DNA from: Arthrobacter yangruifuii | GTDB taxonomy: Bacteria > Actinomycetota > Actinomycetes > Actinomycetales > Micrococcaceae | DNA: 64,000 nucleotides | Reading direction: 5' to 3' | Assembly (NCBI RefSeq): GCF_009192775.1 | Contig: NZ_VTFX01000001.1 | Location: 1,178,001 to 1,242,000 of the forward strand | In this document: positions 1 to 11,745 of the stretch, one piece after another | How positions within the stretch are numbered: position 1 is the first letter of the stretch | How the letters are laid out: every line of letters starts with the position of its first letter | Translations under genes and position numbers: made by a program | The notes under the pieces: model-generated | What the model was told of the DNA's origin: nothing | Databases searched by the model: none | The model's input: the letters and a program-made list of their open reading frames with translations, nothing else

Positions 1-2527
1 TTCCTGTCCGGGGCCGGGCGCCGGCGGACCATGCGGCGAAATGCTCGGGCAGTTCCTTCAGGGGGCTGTCATCGGTGCCGCTCCGCAGGGCCGTTGAAAG
101 GCTTTGAAACAGCAACGGAGGCCTGCCGCCACTGCTGACATAGGCCCGGCCCGGAAGGTCCGGCGGGATGGCGGATGCGATGTCGGCATTGATGACGTCC
201 CGGGATTCTGCGGCGGATTGGACCCGGAGTGCAACGCTGGTGGTGATATTCGCGCGGATATCGGTGGTGACGGCACCCTGCGGCCGCTGAGTGGCCAGGA
301 GCAGATGCAGGCCGAGCGAGCGTCCGATGGCCGCTATCCGCATTAGCTCGGGCAGGGCATGAGGCACTTCCTCGGCCAGCATGCGGAACTCGTCAACCAC
401 CACCAGCAGCTTGGGGACCGTTTCCGTCGCGGGACGGCAGGAGTTGTAGGCGGAAAGGTTGTCTGCTCCGGCAACGGCAAGCAGGGCTTCGCGGCGTTTG
501 ACCTCTGCTCTCAGGGAGTTTAGGGCCCGGGCCACGTTCTCTGCGGAAAAGTCGGTCAGGAAACCCACCGTATGGGGCAGCGCAGCAAGCGGGCCGAGCC
601 CGGAGCCGCCTTTGAAATCGATCAGGAGAACACTGATATCGGAGGGTGGATGCAGCGTGGCCAGGGAGGCTATGAAGGCGCGCAGGAACTCGGATTTCCC
701 GGACCCCGTGGTTCCGGCCACCAGGAAATGCGGGCCGTCATGATCCAGGTCCAGACGCACCGGGCCCGAGGATGACCGGCCCACGACGGCGGCAGGTCCC
801 GGTCCGGGGGCCTGCCAGCGGTGCAGGAGCGCTTCGACGGACCCGGCGGGATGACAGTCGTCGAAAGCCGCGGCGGACGGCAGCTCCCGGCTTCCCCCGG
901 TTCCGCCCGGGTTCTGCCGGGGGTCCGAAGGCGAGCGGGAAGCAAGGGCACGACACAGGCGTTCGAAGGTCTTCGGTCGAATCAGATCCGGGACAAAGTC
1001 CGTGCTCCGGCCGGCGGCGACCAGCGTTCCACGGTTTGCCAGCAGCGTGACGGACACCGGGGCGGGAGGACCGCCGAACCGGATAATACTCACAAATGGG
1101 CGCCGGGCTTCGGGAAATGCCGGGAGCAGCTGCCCGGCGTATTCCGCCCAGGACGCGTGGATGAACAGCACCAGTGCGGACTGCCCTGCCGCGGCGCCCG
1201 GTGCGGGCGGGGAGACGATTGGGCCGAGGACCCGGATGGCAGCTTCGACAGCCGAGGGGGAAGCCGGCGGAAGTGCCGCCAGCGCGACCCCGGGCAGGAA
1301 CCTCGCATGTGGTTCGAGCTCCGAGGCGGTTCCGATGCAGACAATATTGGGCACCAGTGCTGCTGCCGCCTGGAACAGGAGTGTCCGGCCCAAGCCGGCC
1401 AGCTCCCGGTCCGGACCGTCCAGCCGAATGTCCCGGTCCCTGCCGAGCGCGAGGACAATCGGAGCAGCGGGAATCTGCGGGGGCGTGAAGTCTGCGCGCG
1501 GCGGCAGCACCTCAAGGTTTGCGGGCACGGTGCCCGCACCGATCCGGACCGGATACACCGGGGCGGAACCTGCATCCCCCGGCGGCGGGGGACCGGGAAG
1601 GGCGCCCAGTGCCCGTGTTCCGGGATCCGGTGCCGCCCGGCGGAGCCGGTCTCCGTCCTCCTTCGCGGCGCAGGCGATTGCCGCTGCCTGATTGCGCCGC
1701 CGCCGCCGGGCCCCTGCCGCGCCCAGCACTGCCGTCACCGCCGACAGTGCGCTGAAAGCCAGGAACATCCACATGCCTGTCGCCACGGCCAGCACCACGC
1801 CAAGCAGGAGCGGCAGCAGTGCGGAGACCAAGAGGAGGCCGGTCTTTTGCCCTTGTTCGGGGAACCTGAGGGTAAGCGGGATGAAGGGATCCTCCGGAAC
1901 GGTCCCGTCCCCGTGTTCTGCCCCTGGAATGAGTAACCGGCACTGGCTGTAGCCGAACCGCAGGATGGAATCCGTATCCACCGTGGCTGTTCGCACACGC
2001 CGTCCGTCGACCCAGGTGCCGTTGGCAGAGCCAAGATCACGGACGGTCACGAATTCGGCTCCCACCACAAGCTCTGCGTGGTGTCGGGAAAGGGCCGGAT
2101 CGGCGATGCCGATCCGGTGTGCCCGCCCGGAGTCGGCTTGTAGTTCCCGGCCGATGCTGTAGGTCCCCCGTTGCAGGTCCGTGATGCCGCCGGCATCAGG
2201 GCCGGAGCACACAATCAGTAGCAGGGGAGCGGGCGTCTGCGGCGGTGCGTCTGCCGGAAGGTGTGCTCCGGCAGGACCTGCGCTGCGCAGGATGACAGCG
2301 CCGTTGACCAGCGGAGCCCTGCCCGGGGTCAGCTCCTGCAGCCTCGTGCCCTGGACTGTATAGCGGGCGGGCCCGTAGCGCTCCTCGAGCATGGACGTCA
2401 CTGAGGCTCCCGAGGACTTTTCCGAGAGGTTGATCACCAGATCACGGAGACTCGGCAGGCCGGGCGGGTCCGCATGGGAACCTCCCGGTCCCGCTGCTAG
2501 GGTCACATGAAGCAAATGTCCTTCCAT
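1..2527 (-). CDS. FHA-domain FtsK/SpoIIIE-type ATPase (EssC/EccC-like), 3' end outside window
   Basis: The minus-strand frame is open from the ATG at 2527 to the window edge (842 codons visible, stop not seen). GGAGG at 2533-2537 lies five bases upstream of the ATG and fixes the start. An N-terminal region of about 100 residues is followed by an FHA fold (SIGRE, then SRHHAELV, then GSANGTWVDGRRV, roughly residues 110-185). Next comes a hydrophobic hairpin near residues 220-260, and then an FtsK-type P-loop ATPase with Walker A AGTTGSGKS near residue 605 and Walker B LLVVVDEF near 720. ATQRPQG, a sensor-like motif typical of FtsK/EssC motors, follows. Family members drive substrate export by type VII-like secretion or pump DNA. 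The FHA plus membrane hairpin plus motor order favours a secretion motor. No WXG100 gene is visible, because the neighbouring side lies outside the window. The gene is divergent from the acyltransferase at 2709. Confidence 0.88.
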   Translation of the reverse strand, partial: MEGHLLHVTLAAGPGGSHADPPGLPSLRDLVINLSEKSSGASVTSMLEERYGPARYTVQGTRLQELTPGRAPLVNGAVILRSAGPAGAHLPADAPPQTPAPLLLIVCSGPDAGGITDLQRGTYSIGRELQADSGRAHRIGIADPALSRHHAELVVGAEFVTVRDLGSANGTWVDGRRVRTATVDTDSILRFGYSQCRLLIPGAEHGDGTVPEDPFIPLTLRFPEQGQKTGLLLVSALLPLLLGVVLAVATGMWMFLAFSALSAVTAVLGAAGARRRRRNQAAAIACAAKEDGDRLRRAAPDPGTRALGALPGPPPPGDAGSAPVYPVRIGAGTVPANLEVLPPRADFTPPQIPAAPIVLALGRDRDIRLDGPDRELAGLGRTLLFQAAAALVPNIVCIGTASELEPHARFLPGVALAALPPASPSAVEAAIRVLGPIVSPPAPGAAAGQSALVLFIHASWAEYAGQLLPAFPEARRPFVSIIRFGGPPAPVSVTLLANRGTLVAAGRSTDFVPDLIRPKTFERLCRALASRSPSDPRQNPGGTGGSRELPSAAAFDDCHPAGSVEALLHRWQAPGPGPAAVVGRSSSGPVRLDLDHDGPHFLVAGTTGSGKSEFLRAFIASLATLHPPSDISVLLIDFKGGSGLGPLAALPHTVGFLTDFSAENVARALNSLRAEVKRREALLAVAGADNLSAYNSCRPATETVPKLLVVVDEFRMLAEEVPHALPELMRIAAIGRSLGLHLLLATQRPQGAVTTDIRANITTSVALRVQSAAESRDVINADIASAIPPDLPGRAYVSSGGRPPLLFQSLSTALRSGTDDSPLKELPEHFAAWSAGARPRTG

Positions 2528-2708
2528 GGCATCCTCCGGAGAATGCGAAACGGCGTATGGAGGGATGAGCCTACGGAAATCCGGAGCTCGTTCGGTGCCA
2601 TGCCCGCCGCTGCGGGGGATAACTTTTTCGCCGCCTTCGTCTGTGGAGGGAGGGTTGTCCGCCAGCGGTACACTGCTGGGGGGGATTTTCGGCATCAGAA
2701 AGGCTAGT

Positions 2709-4751
2709 GTGACTCACCCGTACCCGGTTCTACCGCATGCTGTAGACCAGCCCTCCCCGCCCGTAAAAGCAGCCAAGCCCGGTTTTCGGCCGGAGGTGCA
2801 GGGCCTGAGGGCGCTCGCGGTACTGATGGTCGCCAGCTACCACATCTGGCTGGGCCGCGTGTCCGGCGGCGTGGACGTCTTCCTCCTGGTCTCCGCCTTC
2901 CTGCTCTCGCTGTCCTTCCTCCGGAAGGGCGAAGCCGGCCGGAGCCTGCAGCTGAGGCACTATTGGACGCACGTTTTCAACCGTCTGCTGCCGGCCGCGG
3001 CCGTCGTCATTGTGGGAACCCTCGCCGCCACGGTCCTGTTTGTTCCCCGAAGCCGCTGGGCCGAGATCTTTTCGCAGGCGTGGTCATCGCTGCTGTATGT
3101 CCAGAACTGGGCCCTGGCCGCGGATTCGGTGGATTACTACGCCGCCGACCACAGCATTGCCAGCCCGTTCCAGCATTTCTGGTCACTTTCGGTCCAAGGC
3201 CAGGTCTTCATCCTGTGGCCCCTGCTGTTCGCGCTTTCCGCCGTCATCGCCCGGATTGCGCATCAGCGCTTCCGGCGCGTTGTCCTGTGCGTCTTCGGAG
3301 CAGTGTTCGCGGTGTCGTTGGTTTTTTCGGTCTACGAGACCTACACGAACCAGGCCCATGCCTACTTCGATACCCGAACGCGACTGTGGGAATTTGCCTT
3401 CGGAACCCTCCTAGCTCTGGCCATTCCCTATCTGAAGCCCGGCCGCGGATTACGGGTCGCAGCCGGATGGATCGGCCTGGCAGCCATGCTCAGCGGCGGA
3501 TTCATCCTTGACGTGCAGGGACAGTTCCCGGGCTTCGTAGCCCTGTGGCCGCTCACGGCAGCCGCCCTGGTGATCATCGCAGGACAGACGGGCAGCCGCT
3601 TCGGTGCGGACCGCGTCCTCTCCTGGGGGCCGCTGGTGCGGATGGGGGATATGTCCTACGCCCTGTACCTCTGGCACTGGCCCATACTGGTGATCTACCT
3701 CGCCTGGCGGGGCCGCCAGGAGGTTGGCCTGGTGGGCGGTGCACTCATCCTCGGCCTTTCGCTGATCCTTGCGGCCCTGACGACGCGTTTTGTGGAAAAG
3801 CCTGTCCGGGCAGGGGAACGGCACGGAACCTGGCGCCGGTCCGCCGTGGTGATAGCGGCATGCCTGGCCATAGTGGCCGTGCCGCTGGCAAGCGGCCAGT
3901 ACCTCCTCAAGTCCGCCGATGACAGGCTCCAGGCCGAAGCCGAGCTCAATTACCCGGGGGCCCGTGTCCTCGCACCGGATTACGACGGCGAGCCCACGGG
4001 GGTGCCGGTCCGGTCCGTGTCCTCGACGGACCCGGACAGCTGGGGCTCCCTCCCGCAGGAATGCTCGGACGTCCCGGACGGACCCACGGACCCGGTGCTG
4101 ACCAGCATCTGCTTCAGCACGCCGAACACCGACTCGGCGAAGCGGACGGTCCTCATTATCGGCAGTTCGCATGCCCAGCAGTGGATCGAGGCAGTGGAGC
4201 CCATGGCCCAGGCCCATGACTACCGTGTCATCGCGCTGCTGAAGGGCGGATGTGTTTATGGTGACACCGTTGCTTCACGCTCGGAGGACTGCAACCGCTT
4301 CAACGAGGCTGCCACGGAGTACGCGCTGGAAATGAAACCCGATGCGGTGATTGCGGTCGCAACGGCCGCCATGCCTGAAGACGCCGCGGATCCGCTGGTG
4401 GAGGGACTTCCGGAAGCCGCGCAGAAGCTTGCAGGGGAAGGGATTGACGTCATTGGCGTCCGGGATAATCCCCGCTTCCCCTTCAACATGCAGGTTTGCG
4501 CCGAGACCAACGGTGCCGATTCGTGCACCGCGCCCCTGGTGGACAAGCAGTCGCCGAATTTGCCGACGGCGGAGGACGCCGCAGGGATTACCCTCCTCGA
4601 TTTTTCCGATCTGATCTGCCCGGAAGGCATATGCAGCCCTGTTGTGGGCAACACCTATGTCTTCCTGGACGACAACCACCTGACCACCGCGTATGCCGCT
4701 TCCCTGGCAGACGAATTCGACCGGCGGTTCCATGAAGCCGTCGGTTGGTGA
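2709..4751 (+). CDS. membrane acyltransferase 3 family with C-terminal SGNH domain (OafA/YrhL-like)
   Basis: Integral-membrane O-acyltransferase, 680 residues from the GTG at 2709. AGAAAGG lies five bases upstream, and family homology begins soon after (RPEVQGLRALAVLMV). The frame stays open upstream, but that part is not family-like. The N-terminal half carries about ten hydrophobic segments with the family motifs YHIWLGRVSGGVDVF (putative catalytic His) and WSLSVQGQVF. The C-terminal, presumably extracytoplasmic, third is an SGNH hydrolase-like domain with a GSSHAQQW block and a DDNHLTTAYA terminal His block. Such fusions move acyl groups from the cytoplasmic side onto surface polysaccharide or peptidoglycan. 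Block I has GSSH where GDSH is usual. Its position directly before the galactofuranan locus suggests decoration of that polymer (inference). Confidence 0.88.
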   Translation: MTHPYPVLPHAVDQPSPPVKAAKPGFRPEVQGLRALAVLMVASYHIWLGRVSGGVDVFLLVSAFLLSLSFLRKGEAGRSLQLRHYWTHVFNRLLPAAAVVIVGTLAATVLFVPRSRWAEIFSQAWSSLLYVQNWALAADSVDYYAADHSIASPFQHFWSLSVQGQVFILWPLLFALSAVIARIAHQRFRRVVLCVFGAVFAVSLVFSVYETYTNQAHAYFDTRTRLWEFAFGTLLALAIPYLKPGRGLRVAAGWIGLAAMLSGGFILDVQGQFPGFVALWPLTAAALVIIAGQTGSRFGADRVLSWGPLVRMGDMSYALYLWHWPILVIYLAWRGRQEVGLVGGALILGLSLILAALTTRFVEKPVRAGERHGTWRRSAVVIAACLAIVAVPLASGQYLLKSADDRLQAEAELNYPGARVLAPDYDGEPTGVPVRSVSSTDPDSWGSLPQECSDVPDGPTDPVLTSICFSTPNTDSAKRTVLIIGSSHAQQWIEAVEPMAQAHDYRVIALLKGGCVYGDTVASRSEDCNRFNEAATEYALEMKPDAVIAVATAAMPEDAADPLVEGLPEAAQKLAGEGIDVIGVRDNPRFPFNMQVCAETNGADSCTAPLVDKQSPNLPTAEDAAGITLLDFSDLICPEGICSPVVGNTYVFLDDNHLTTAYAASLADEFDRRFHEAVGW

Positions 4752-4839
4752 CCCCGCCCAGCAGTGCCACCGCGGCTGTTGACGCGGGCCCGCACCCAAC
4801 GCGGAAAGTGCCTGCTGTCCAATAGTCGGATACCCTTGA

Positions 4840-8078
<3,239 letters not shown>

Positions 8079-8080
8079 GC

Positions 8081-8953
8081 TTGTCCACCGGCGCACTCGA
8101 AACACCGGGGCGGGGAGCGGGCCTGGCGGATATCCTCCGGTCCCGCTTCCTGCTCAAGCTGCTCGTCTCCAAGGAACTGAAGGTCCGCTACCGCGGTTCG
8201 ATCCTGGGACTCCTGTGGTCCTATGTGAAGCCCGGCGTGCAGTTCGTCGTCTTCTACATCGCCCTCGGCGTCTTCCTCAACCTCGAGCGGAGTCCAGGCA
8301 ATCCGGACGGCTTGCCCAACTACGCGATTTACCTCTTCTCCGGCATCGTCCTGATTAACTTCTTCACGGAGGCGCTGGGAAACGCATCGCGCTCCATTGT
8401 GGGGAACGGGGGGTTGATCAAGAAGATCTATCTCCCGCGGCAGCTTTTCCCTGTTGCCTCGGTCTGGGTCTCCGGCGTGCACTTCGTGCCCCAGCTGGTG
8501 ATCCTGATCGTGGCCTGCCTGTTCAACGGCTGGCGGCCCTCGCTGCTGCAGCTGGCCGCAGCCGTCGCCGGTTTCATCATCGTCGCCCTGTTGGCTACGG
8601 GCCTCGGACTGCTCTTCGGAGCTGTCAATGTCTACTTCCGGGACGCGGAAAACCTCGTGGACATGCTGCTCATGATCGCCACGTGGGCGTCACCCGTGTT
8701 GTATTCCTGGCACATGGTCAGCAACAAGCTGGGAGAGACGTTCTTCACCGTGTACCAGCTGAACCCGATCACGGTTGGTGTTGAAGCGTTCCATTACGCG
8801 TTCTGGCTGCCGACCACGGACGGTGCGGAAGCTATTCCGCCGCACCTGCTGTCCGTCTGGATCCCCGTTGGACTGGTCATCTCGGCAGCTGTGCTGCTGC
8901 TTGGCCAGCTCGTCTTCCGCCGCCTTGAGGGCCGTTTCGCGCAGGAGCTCTGA
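8081..8953 (+). CDS. polysaccharide ABC exporter, permease subunit (Wzm/TagG/RfbD-like)
   Basis: Membrane component (290 residues) of an ABC-2 type exporter for lipid-linked glycans. It starts with TTG two bases after the glfT2 stop, with GGAAGAG upstream. The N-terminal amphipathic stretch LLKLLVSKELKVRYRGSILG, followed by LLWSYVKPGVQF, is typical of the O-antigen/teichoic acid/galactan exporters. About six hydrophobic segments follow. Its immediate partner is the ATPase at 8957, three bases downstream. Order and content resemble the mycobacterial galactan exporter (Rv3781/Rv3783), so the likely cargo is the galactofuranose polymer made by the two upstream genes (inference from context). Confidence 0.93.
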   Translation: MSTGALETPGRGAGLADILRSRFLLKLLVSKELKVRYRGSILGLLWSYVKPGVQFVVFYIALGVFLNLERSPGNPDGLPNYAIYLFSGIVLINFFTEALGNASRSIVGNGGLIKKIYLPRQLFPVASVWVSGVHFVPQLVILIVACLFNGWRPSLLQLAAAVAGFIIVALLATGLGLLFGAVNVYFRDAENLVDMLLMIATWASPVLYSWHMVSNKLGETFFTVYQLNPITVGVEAFHYAFWLPTTDGAEAIPPHLLSVWIPVGLVISAAVLLLGQLVFRRLEGRFAQEL

Positions 8954-8956
8954 ACC

Positions 8957-9688
8957 GTGGCAAACGCCATTGAAATACGCAACATCAACAAACAGTTCGT
9001 CCTGCGGCACACGCGCTCCATGAAGGAGGCGTTTGTCTGGCTGGTCAAGGGACGCAAGGGAGACCTGTCCGAGAAGTTCCACGCACTCAAAGATGTTTCC
9101 CTGAACATCGAGCAGGGGGAGACCGTGGCCCTGCTGGGCCTGAACGGCTCCGGTAAATCCACCCTGCTCAAGCACATCTCCGGAGTCATGCGACCCGATT
9201 CCGGGAGCGTCGGCACCCGGGGACGGGTTGCCGGGCTGATCGAGGTGGGCGCCGGTTTCCACCATGACCTGAGCGGCCGCGACAACGTCTACCTGAACGG
9301 CGCCATCCTGGGCATGACCGAGGAGGAGATCAACGAGAAGTTCGACTCGATCGTCGAGTTTTCCGAGATCGGCCAGTTCATCGATACCGAGGTGAAGTTC
9401 TATTCCTCCGGCATGTATCTCCGGCTTGCCTTCTCGGTGGCGGTCCACACGGATCCGGAGGTTTTCCTGGTTGACGAGATCCTGGCAGTCGGTGACGAGC
9501 CGTTCCAGAAGAAATGCATTGACAAGATCAAGGAACTGGCAGGCGAAGGTAAAACCCTCGTGGTCGTCAGCCATGACCTGGACCTGGTTTCACGCATATG
9601 CGAGCGTGGGGTCCTCCTGGAGCACGGCCAGATCATCATGGATGCGCCGGTGACCGAGGTGGTCAACAGGATGCGCGGCGGCTCCTAG
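8957..9688 (+). CDS. polysaccharide ABC exporter, ATPase subunit (Wzt/TagH/RfbE-like)
   Basis: ATPase (243 residues) that energises the permease encoded just upstream. Visible motifs are Walker A LGLNGSGKSTLLKHI near residue 58, the family-specific signature YSSGMYLRLAFSVAVH near 150 in place of the usual LSGGQ, Walker B VFLVDEILAVGDE near 172 and the switch His in VVSHDLD near 200. There is no C-terminal glycan-recognition extension of the kind found in long Wzt proteins, which matches the short mycobacterial Rv3781 type. The GTG start is three bases after the permease stop. This is the last gene of the tight glf-glfT2-exporter run. Confidence 0.94.
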   Translation: MANAIEIRNINKQFVLRHTRSMKEAFVWLVKGRKGDLSEKFHALKDVSLNIEQGETVALLGLNGSGKSTLLKHISGVMRPDSGSVGTRGRVAGLIEVGAGFHHDLSGRDNVYLNGAILGMTEEEINEKFDSIVEFSEIGQFIDTEVKFYSSGMYLRLAFSVAVHTDPEVFLVDEILAVGDEPFQKKCIDKIKELAGEGKTLVVVSHDLDLVSRICERGVLLEHGQIIMDAPVTEVVNRMRGGS

Positions 9689-9764
9689 CCCTCCCGCCTA
9701 CACGCCTCTCCCGACCATCGCGTATTAGTATGCCGTTACGAATGACGGCACCGGAAGGAACATA

Positions 9765-11735
9765 GTGACCTGGATTTCCGTCACGCCTCAGATTTTCGCC
9801 GCCCTGTGCATCATCCTGGTCCCCGGCGGACTGCTGGCATTCGCGGGGTTCCGCCTCCGGTGGCTGGCCGCCCTGGCCGTCGCACCGGTGTTGTCCGTAT
9901 CCCTGGTGGCAGTTGCCGCCGTAGCTGCCGATTTCGCAGGTATCGGGTGGTCGCTGCTCCCGGTGGCCGTCCTGACCGTGCTGGCGACGGCTGCCGCCGC
10001 CGGCCTCCGCTTTCTCTGGACCCGGCGGGAAGAACCCACGGCTCCCGCGGCCACCCGGGACCCCGCCATCCACCTGGCAGAGGCCGCCGCAGTCCTCGGC
10101 GCCGCCCTGTTGGTTGGCCGGCGGCTGGTATTTGCCTTCGGGAATCCGGAGAACTTCTCCCAGACCTTCGACAACATCTTCCACCTCAATGCCATCCGGT
10201 ATATCGCAGAGACCGGGTCCGCGTCTTCCCTCAGCATCGGCTCCATGACCGGCATCGGATTTTACCCGTCAGGCTGGCACGGCCTGGTATCGCTGGTCAA
10301 TTCGCTTGCCGCCTCACCCATTCCCGTCAGCGTAAACGCGGTCAACCTGGTGATTGGCGCGGTGGTCTGGCCCCTCGGATGCATCTTCCTCGTCCAGCAG
10401 ATTGCCGGACGGAAAACAGTCCCCACACTGATCGCCGGGGTCCTGTCCGCAGCGTTCGGCGCCTTCCCGCTGCTGCTGGTGGACTTCGGAGTCCTCTATC
10501 CGAACTTCCTCGGTGTCAGCCTGATCCCGGCCGTCCTCGGAATTCTGATCAGCGTCCTGGGTCTGGCCCGCCGGACCTCTTCCCTCCGCCTGATGTGGCT
10601 GCTGCTGATCCTGGCGGTGCCCGGTTTGGCCCTGGCCCATCCCAGCGCCTTCCTGGCCGTGACCGCGTTCTCCGTTCCCCTGGTGATAGCTGCAGCGATC
10701 CGACGTGTCCGGATGGAGCACTCCGCCAAACGGGCCGGGCGCTCATGGCTCTACATTGCCGCCTTCGTGCTGTACGCCGTCGGCGTCGTGATGCTGTGGA
10801 ACGCAGTCCGGCCGGAGCAGGACACGCTGATCTGGCTGCCGTACCAGACCCAGGCTCAGGCCATGGGCGAGGTGCTGGCCGGCGCTCCGCTGCTGTCTCC
10901 GGTCTCCTGGGGCGTACTGGTGCTGTCGCTGTTCGGTTTCGCTGCCCTGATCCTTCGACGGGCGCCCTGGTGGACCGCGGGTATCTACGTCATGGGCGGC
11001 TTCCTCTACGTCGTGGCGACCGGTGCACCCGACGGGGACTTCCGTGACCTCATCACCGGTGGTTGGTACACCGACAACAACCGGCTGGCGGCGCTGCTGC
11101 CGATTGTCATCCTCCCGGTGGCCGTCCTGGGCGGCACGCTGATTGTTGAGGGCCTGGACAAAGCGTTGTGGCGCCCCGCGATGGAGCGGCTGTCCGCCCG
11201 GGGCTGGCGCGCGGACATGGTGCGCGGCGCCACGGCTGCTGCACTGGTGCTGGTAGTACTGGTGACGGCTTTGGCCACGCAGAGGGAGAACGTCCGTGCC
11301 GCCGCCCGCTCAGCTGCCGGCAACTACGTGCTGGGCGAGGAAGCACCCCTGGTGTCGCGGGATGAATATGAGCTGATGGAACGCCTGGACGGGAAGGTCG
11401 AGGAGGATGCCCGGTTTGTCGGAAATCCGTGGACCGGGAGCTCGCTGGTCTACGCCCTTGCCGGCTACCATCCGATGCAGCTGCACACAATCGCCGCACT
11501 GGACCAGGGGGAAGATGAAATCTACGCGGATCTACGCAATGCCCTGACGGATCCGGATGTCTGCCCTGCCCTCGAAGCGGAGCAGGTGGGCTATGTCCTG
11601 GACTTCGGCGACCAGGAAATCCATGGCGGCACCCACCCCTATCCGGGGTTGGAAGACCTTGAATCCAGCGGGGTGGTGACCCTCGTCGACAGCGAGGGCG
11701 AGGCGAAGCTGTACCGGATCACCGCCTGCGGATAG
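9765..11735 (+). CDS. DUF6541-type polytopic membrane protein
   Basis: A 656-residue integral membrane protein, GTG start, with GGAAGGAAC upstream. More than ten hydrophobic segments fill the first 500 residues. A C-terminal soluble part of about 150 residues follows (from around RENVRAAARSA), with VGNPWTGSSLVYALAGY and a paired-Cys tail (DPDVCPALEAE near the end, closing ITACG). It resembles the DUF6541 family recalled from actinobacterial wall-polysaccharide loci. The multi-span plus soluble-tail layout is reminiscent of GT-C transferases, but no catalytic residue can be assigned. It sits 76 bp after the exporter ATPase and is convergent with the flippase gene (10 bp between stops). Confidence 0.8.
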   Translation: MTWISVTPQIFAALCIILVPGGLLAFAGFRLRWLAALAVAPVLSVSLVAVAAVAADFAGIGWSLLPVAVLTVLATAAAAGLRFLWTRREEPTAPAATRDPAIHLAEAAAVLGAALLVGRRLVFAFGNPENFSQTFDNIFHLNAIRYIAETGSASSLSIGSMTGIGFYPSGWHGLVSLVNSLAASPIPVSVNAVNLVIGAVVWPLGCIFLVQQIAGRKTVPTLIAGVLSAAFGAFPLLLVDFGVLYPNFLGVSLIPAVLGILISVLGLARRTSSLRLMWLLLILAVPGLALAHPSAFLAVTAFSVPLVIAAAIRRVRMEHSAKRAGRSWLYIAAFVLYAVGVVMLWNAVRPEQDTLIWLPYQTQAQAMGEVLAGAPLLSPVSWGVLVLSLFGFAALILRRAPWWTAGIYVMGGFLYVVATGAPDGDFRDLITGGWYTDNNRLAALLPIVILPVAVLGGTLIVEGLDKALWRPAMERLSARGWRADMVRGATAAALVLVVLVTALATQRENVRAAARSAAGNYVLGEEAPLVSRDEYELMERLDGKVEEDARFVGNPWTGSSLVYALAGYHPMQLHTIAALDQGEDEIYADLRNALTDPDVCPALEAEQVGYVLDFGDQEIHGGTHPYPGLEDLESSGVVTLVDSEGEAKLYRITACG

Positions 11736-11745
11736 CGGAAGCGGC

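Noticed and set aside
821-1936. 371-codon open frame on the plus strand
   Set aside because: It is antisense to the continuous FHA-FtsK frame, which has a strong ribosome site and all ATPase motifs.
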